Below, one piece after another: positions 6,001 to 7,644 of a stretch of 7,644 nt of DNA. This DNA comes from Pseudanabaena sp. UBA1465 (GTDB lineage Bacteria; Cyanobacteriota; Cyanobacteriia; Pseudanabaenales; Pseudanabaenaceae), in NCBI GenBank assembly GCA_002325645.1, contig DCSN01000177.1, positions 1-7,644 on the forward strand, written 5' to 3'. The position numbers were made by a program, and so were the translations under genes. The notes under the pieces were generated by a model, which did no database searches, was not told the DNA's origin, and worked only from the letters and a program-made list of their open reading frames with translations. Within the stretch, counting starts at the first letter, position 1; the number at the start of each line of letters is the position of its first letter.

Positions 6001-6036
6001 TTTGAAAGCAAGGCTTTGCCGCGCTTTCAAGGTTTT
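5996..6036. repeat. Imperfect hairpin overlapping the ABC gene stop
   Basis: The arms at 5996-6014 and 6018-6036 match at 16 of 19 positions around a TTT loop, with the core AAGGC-TTT-GCCGC. The right arm covers the first two bases of the ABC ATPase stop codon (6035-6037). On the minus strand the stem is followed by a T-rich stretch, so it may also end that gene's transcript. Confidence 0.75.
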
Positions 6037-6718
6037 ATCCATGTTTTAGTAATACTTGTTTTAAACGTATTGGATCGCCTTGGTCAATTACTTTGCCATT
6101 CTCTAATAAAAATGCTCCATCGGCATAATCAAGCTCATTTAAGCGATGAGTCACCCATAGGGCGGTGAGATTTTTTTGTTTGACCAGATCGCGTACTGAG
6201 GCAACTAAATCAATTTGATTTTCGCTATCTAGTAAAGCCGTTGGTTCATCTAGTAATAAAACTTCTGCATGACGAGCGATCGCCCCCGCGATCGCTACCC
6301 GTTGTTTTTGACCACCACTGAGCGCATAGATGGGACGGCGGAGCATCTGCGAGAGATTGACGGCGCTAAGGGATTCTTTGACTCGATGCAGGGTTTCGGG
6401 ATAGGAGAGATTTTCGGAGACTAGACCAAAGGCGATATCTGCACCAACTGTGGGCATGACTAATTGATGATCGGGATTTTGAAATACAAAGCCCACTGGA
6501 TTGGTGATTTCGATATCACCCGATTTTGCTTTGAGCAAGCCTGCCAAGAGCCTAAGTAAAGTTGATTTACCACTGCCATTAGTACCTAATAGCATCCAAA
6601 ATTCCCCTTTAGGTACTGACAAACTACAGCGATCGAGGACAGTCTCGCCCGAAGTCCAAGCAAAAGAAAGTTCGCGAACGGTAATGGCCGCAGTAGTAAC
6701 AGGTTGTTCGATGAGCAT
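6035..6718 (-). CDS. ABC transporter ATP-binding protein, ECF/CbiO type
   Basis: A 227-aa complete ATPase subunit that would drive a membrane transporter from the cytoplasmic face. Walker A GTNGSGKST is at 45-53, the Q-loop Gln80 lies in FQNPDHQ (79-85), the signature LSGGQ at 133-137, Walker B VLLLDEP with catalytic Glu158 at 153-159, a D-loop at about 161-164 and the switch His191. The stretch QNPDHQLVMPTVGADIAFG (80-98) is typical of the CbiO/EcfA group of energy-coupling-factor transporters and of related cyanobacterial and plastid proteins. No T component or substrate-binding component is nearby, so the substrate cannot be told; cobalt, nickel and vitamins are all known for the group. 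ATG 6718 is the only sensible start, since the next Met is residue 42, but it lacks a clear ribosome binding site. It holds two HIP1 sites 12 bp apart (6276 and 6288). Confidence 0.92.
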   Translation of the reverse strand: MLIEQPVTTAAITVRELSFAWTSGETVLDRCSLSVPKGEFWMLLGTNGSGKSTLLRLLAGLLKAKSGDIEITNPVGFVFQNPDHQLVMPTVGADIAFGLVSENLSYPETLHRVKESLSAVNLSQMLRRPIYALSGGQKQRVAIAGAIARHAEVLLLDEPTALLDSENQIDLVASVRDLVKQKNLTALWVTHRLNELDYADGAFLLENGKVIDQGDPIRLKQVLLKHG

Positions 6719-6755
6719 GGATTAGCTGATAGGGCAAATATGCAATAGGGAAAAG

Positions 6756-6786
6756 CTATAGAGGAGTTCAAAAACTCTCCCTATAG
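6756..6786. repeat. Imperfect hairpin upstream of the ABC gene
   Basis: CTATAG (6756-6761) and CTATAG (6781-6786) flank GAGTT (6764-6768) and AACTC (6773-6777) around CAAA. The stem has a few unpaired bases between the two blocks. It lies 38 bp upstream of the ABC start, in its leader if transcription comes from UPF0367. Confidence 0.5.
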
Positions 6787-6803
6787 TTTACTCCTTTCCC
6801 AAT

Positions 6804-6848
6804 CAGAGATTAGAGGTGCGGCGCAAAGCGCCGCACCTCTAATCTCTG
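6804..6848. repeat. 21-bp perfect inverted repeat, GGCGC-AAA-GCGCC core
   Basis: The arms at 6804-6824 and 6828-6848 are exact reverse complements around AAA. Pairing goes on imperfectly outwards (CCTTTCCC at 6793-6800 with GGGAAGGG at 6852-6859), giving about 30 pairs. No T-run follows on either strand, so a simple terminator is unlikely. It sits between the UPF0367 and ABC genes and shares its core with the hairpins at 2043, 5969 and 7599. Confidence 0.9.
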
Positions 6849-6875
6849 GGTGGGAAGGGCGTGAGGAGTTGAAGG

Positions 6876-7139
6876 TTAGCCGCGGATAAAACCTGCACCG
6901 AGATTTGCCGAAGCTCCTGATTTTTCGGAAACCTGTACGGCTGAGATCTCGCTCACAAGTACTGAGATCTTCTTACCTTCTTGCTTTTCGCAAGTTAATT
7001 CTACAATTTTAGTATTACCATCAGCGATCGCCTTAGCAATCTCACGATAAAGCGAATCGGCGTGTTCCTGTTCCTTGCGCTGTACGGACAAAGCGATCGG
7101 ATTGTTTTTGAGAGTAATTTCGACTGTGTACATCAGCAT
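6876..7139 (-). CDS. UPF0367 family protein of unknown function
   Basis: An 87-aa small soluble protein. It matches the UPF0367 family, which I know from cyanobacteria, by the start MYTVEITLKNNPIALSVQRK, the central ELTCEKQEGKKISVL and the segment SEISAVQVSEKSGAS. No function is established as far as I know. The frame stays open upstream to 7274, but those extra residues do not look like the family. ATG 7139 (giving MLMYTVEI) has AGGA at 7150-7153, 10 nt upstream. The family-like MYTVEI start at 7133 is the alternative and would be 16 nt from AGGA. The C-terminus (SGASANLGAGFIRG) is Gly/Ala-rich and probably flexible. One HIP1 site lies at 7024. It is divergent from the 66-aa gene across about 250 bp, and is followed at 157 bp by the ABC gene on the same strand with two hairpins between. 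Confidence 0.9.
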   Translation of the reverse strand: MLMYTVEITLKNNPIALSVQRKEQEHADSLYREIAKAIADGNTKIVELTCEKQEGKKISVLVSEISAVQVSEKSGASANLGAGFIRG

Positions 7140-7391
7140 TAATGGATTTTCCTGCCTAGAGTTGAAAATATATAGAGTATAAAAGTTTGTCTTTTCCCAG
7201 TATATAGCTGTTGGCATTTGCATTAAATTAACAAACTCGTAGCGGCGCGATCGGTCGCTACTCGCTCCTAACAAGACTTTCTTGATAATTTAAGTTATAT
7301 GACAAAAATCGTTTATATCATGATTTGCAGATTTATTTTAGCTTTTGAGTCCTACGATACTAAATACTAGATATAAACAACGATAGATTAA

Positions 7392-7592
7392 ATGGACTTG
7401 GGACAACAAAATGAATCCATGACACAAGATAATCTCCAAAAGGTTAGAGTTCTGCGCCAACAAATCATTGCTGAAACTAGTCATGGCTTTGCTGACTGGA
7501 ATTTGGTGCAGAAATTACTAGATGAATTGATCGACAATCATCAACAGTACAAGCAGTTTGCGGTGAAAAAAAATATTAATCTCTATAAATGA
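7392..7592 (+). CDS. 66-aa hypothetical protein, helical and charged
   Basis: I do not recognise the family. The protein has no cysteine, signal peptide or membrane segment. Two likely helices cover about residues 13-28 (DNLQKVRVLRQQIIAE) and 36-56 (from WNLVQKLLDELIDN onward), with a basic tail KKNINLYK. ATG 7392 has no Shine-Dalgarno sequence. A second in-frame ATG at 7419 (MTQDNLQK, 57 aa) may be the real start, with GGGAC upstream at 7400-7404. Evidence for coding is the regular amphipathic pattern and the lack of low-complexity sequence; there is no HIP1 site inside. It is followed within 5 bp by a dispersed repeat. Confidence is moderate. Confidence 0.6.
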   Translation: MDLGQQNESMTQDNLQKVRVLRQQIIAETSHGFADWNLVQKLLDELIDNHQQYKQFAVKKNINLYK

Positions 7593-7596
7593 GATC

Positions 7597-7630
7597 CAGC
7601 GCTTTACGCTTTCTTAAAACCCAAATAAAT
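7597..7630 (+). repeat. 34-nt dispersed repeat, copy 2
   Basis: CAGCGCTTTACGCT is followed, after three variable bases, by TTAAAACCCAAATAAA. It parallels 5967-6000 in order and spacing. Here it starts 5 bp after the stop of the 66-aa gene. At 5967 the repeat runs into a long hairpin; here the window ends before one could be seen. Confidence 0.7.
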
Positions 7631-7644
7631 TTCCAAAAAGCTTG

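Noticed and set aside
6876..7274. Longer UPF0367 reading frame starting at 7274
   Set aside because: The extra 45 N-terminal residues do not resemble the family, and a better start with AGGA upstream exists at 7139.
1..7644. AAGCTT-like sequence at both window ends as a sign of circularity
   Set aside because: The similarity is only a few bases in AT-rich sequence and does not form an exact overlap.
1..7644. CRISPR array, prophage or complete insertion sequence
   Set aside because: No regularly spaced repeats, no cas, integrase or transposase genes are present; repeats here are single palindromes, one two-copy element and one heptamer tract.

Overview
The window is cyanobacterial chromosome. 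The clearest signs are eleven copies of the HIP1 octamer GCGATCGC (starting at 272, 1658, 1953, 2441, 3096, 3133, 3213, 5226, 6276, 6288 and 7024), a UPF0367-type protein that I know as a cyanobacterial family, and a small zinc-ribbon protein of a type common in cyanobacteria. The AT-rich intergenic DNA and many perfect intergenic hairpins suggest a filamentous, non-heterocystous type such as Pseudanabaena, but that genus guess is weak.

Layout: 1-210 has no gene and holds a 28-bp perfect hairpin. On the + strand follow gltD (211-1695, NAD(P)H-glutamate synthase small subunit), an unrecognised 73-aa acidic protein (1806-2027) and a DUF1176-like lipoprotein (2225-3298). A shared hairpin terminator at 3308-3352 separates these from a minus-strand block: accC (biotin carboxylase, 3345-4709), a zinc-ribbon protein (5003-5266), an ECF/CbiO-like ABC ATPase (6035-6718) and a UPF0367 protein (6876-7139). 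A 66-aa unknown protein (7392-7592, +) is divergent from the last of these. The 5267-5966 stretch is AT-rich and holds no convincing gene.

The genes do not form one pathway. They are mainly single housekeeping genes: nitrogen assimilation (gltD), fatty acid synthesis (accC), transport energisation (the ATPase) and unknowns. They are separated by palindromic elements rather than arranged in an operon.

No defence system, CRISPR array, transposase, prophage or biosynthetic cluster is visible. The most unusual content is non-coding: (a) a dispersed set of short hairpins sharing a GCGC-triloop-GCGC type core, several with long locus-specific arms; (b) a 34-nt direct repeat at 5967 and 7597; (c) a heptamer-repeat tract and a compact structured element upstream of accC; (d) a hairpin plus U-tract in the lipoprotein leader that resembles the end of an IS200/IS605-type element. 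All of these come from reading by eye and from memory of families; no search was run.
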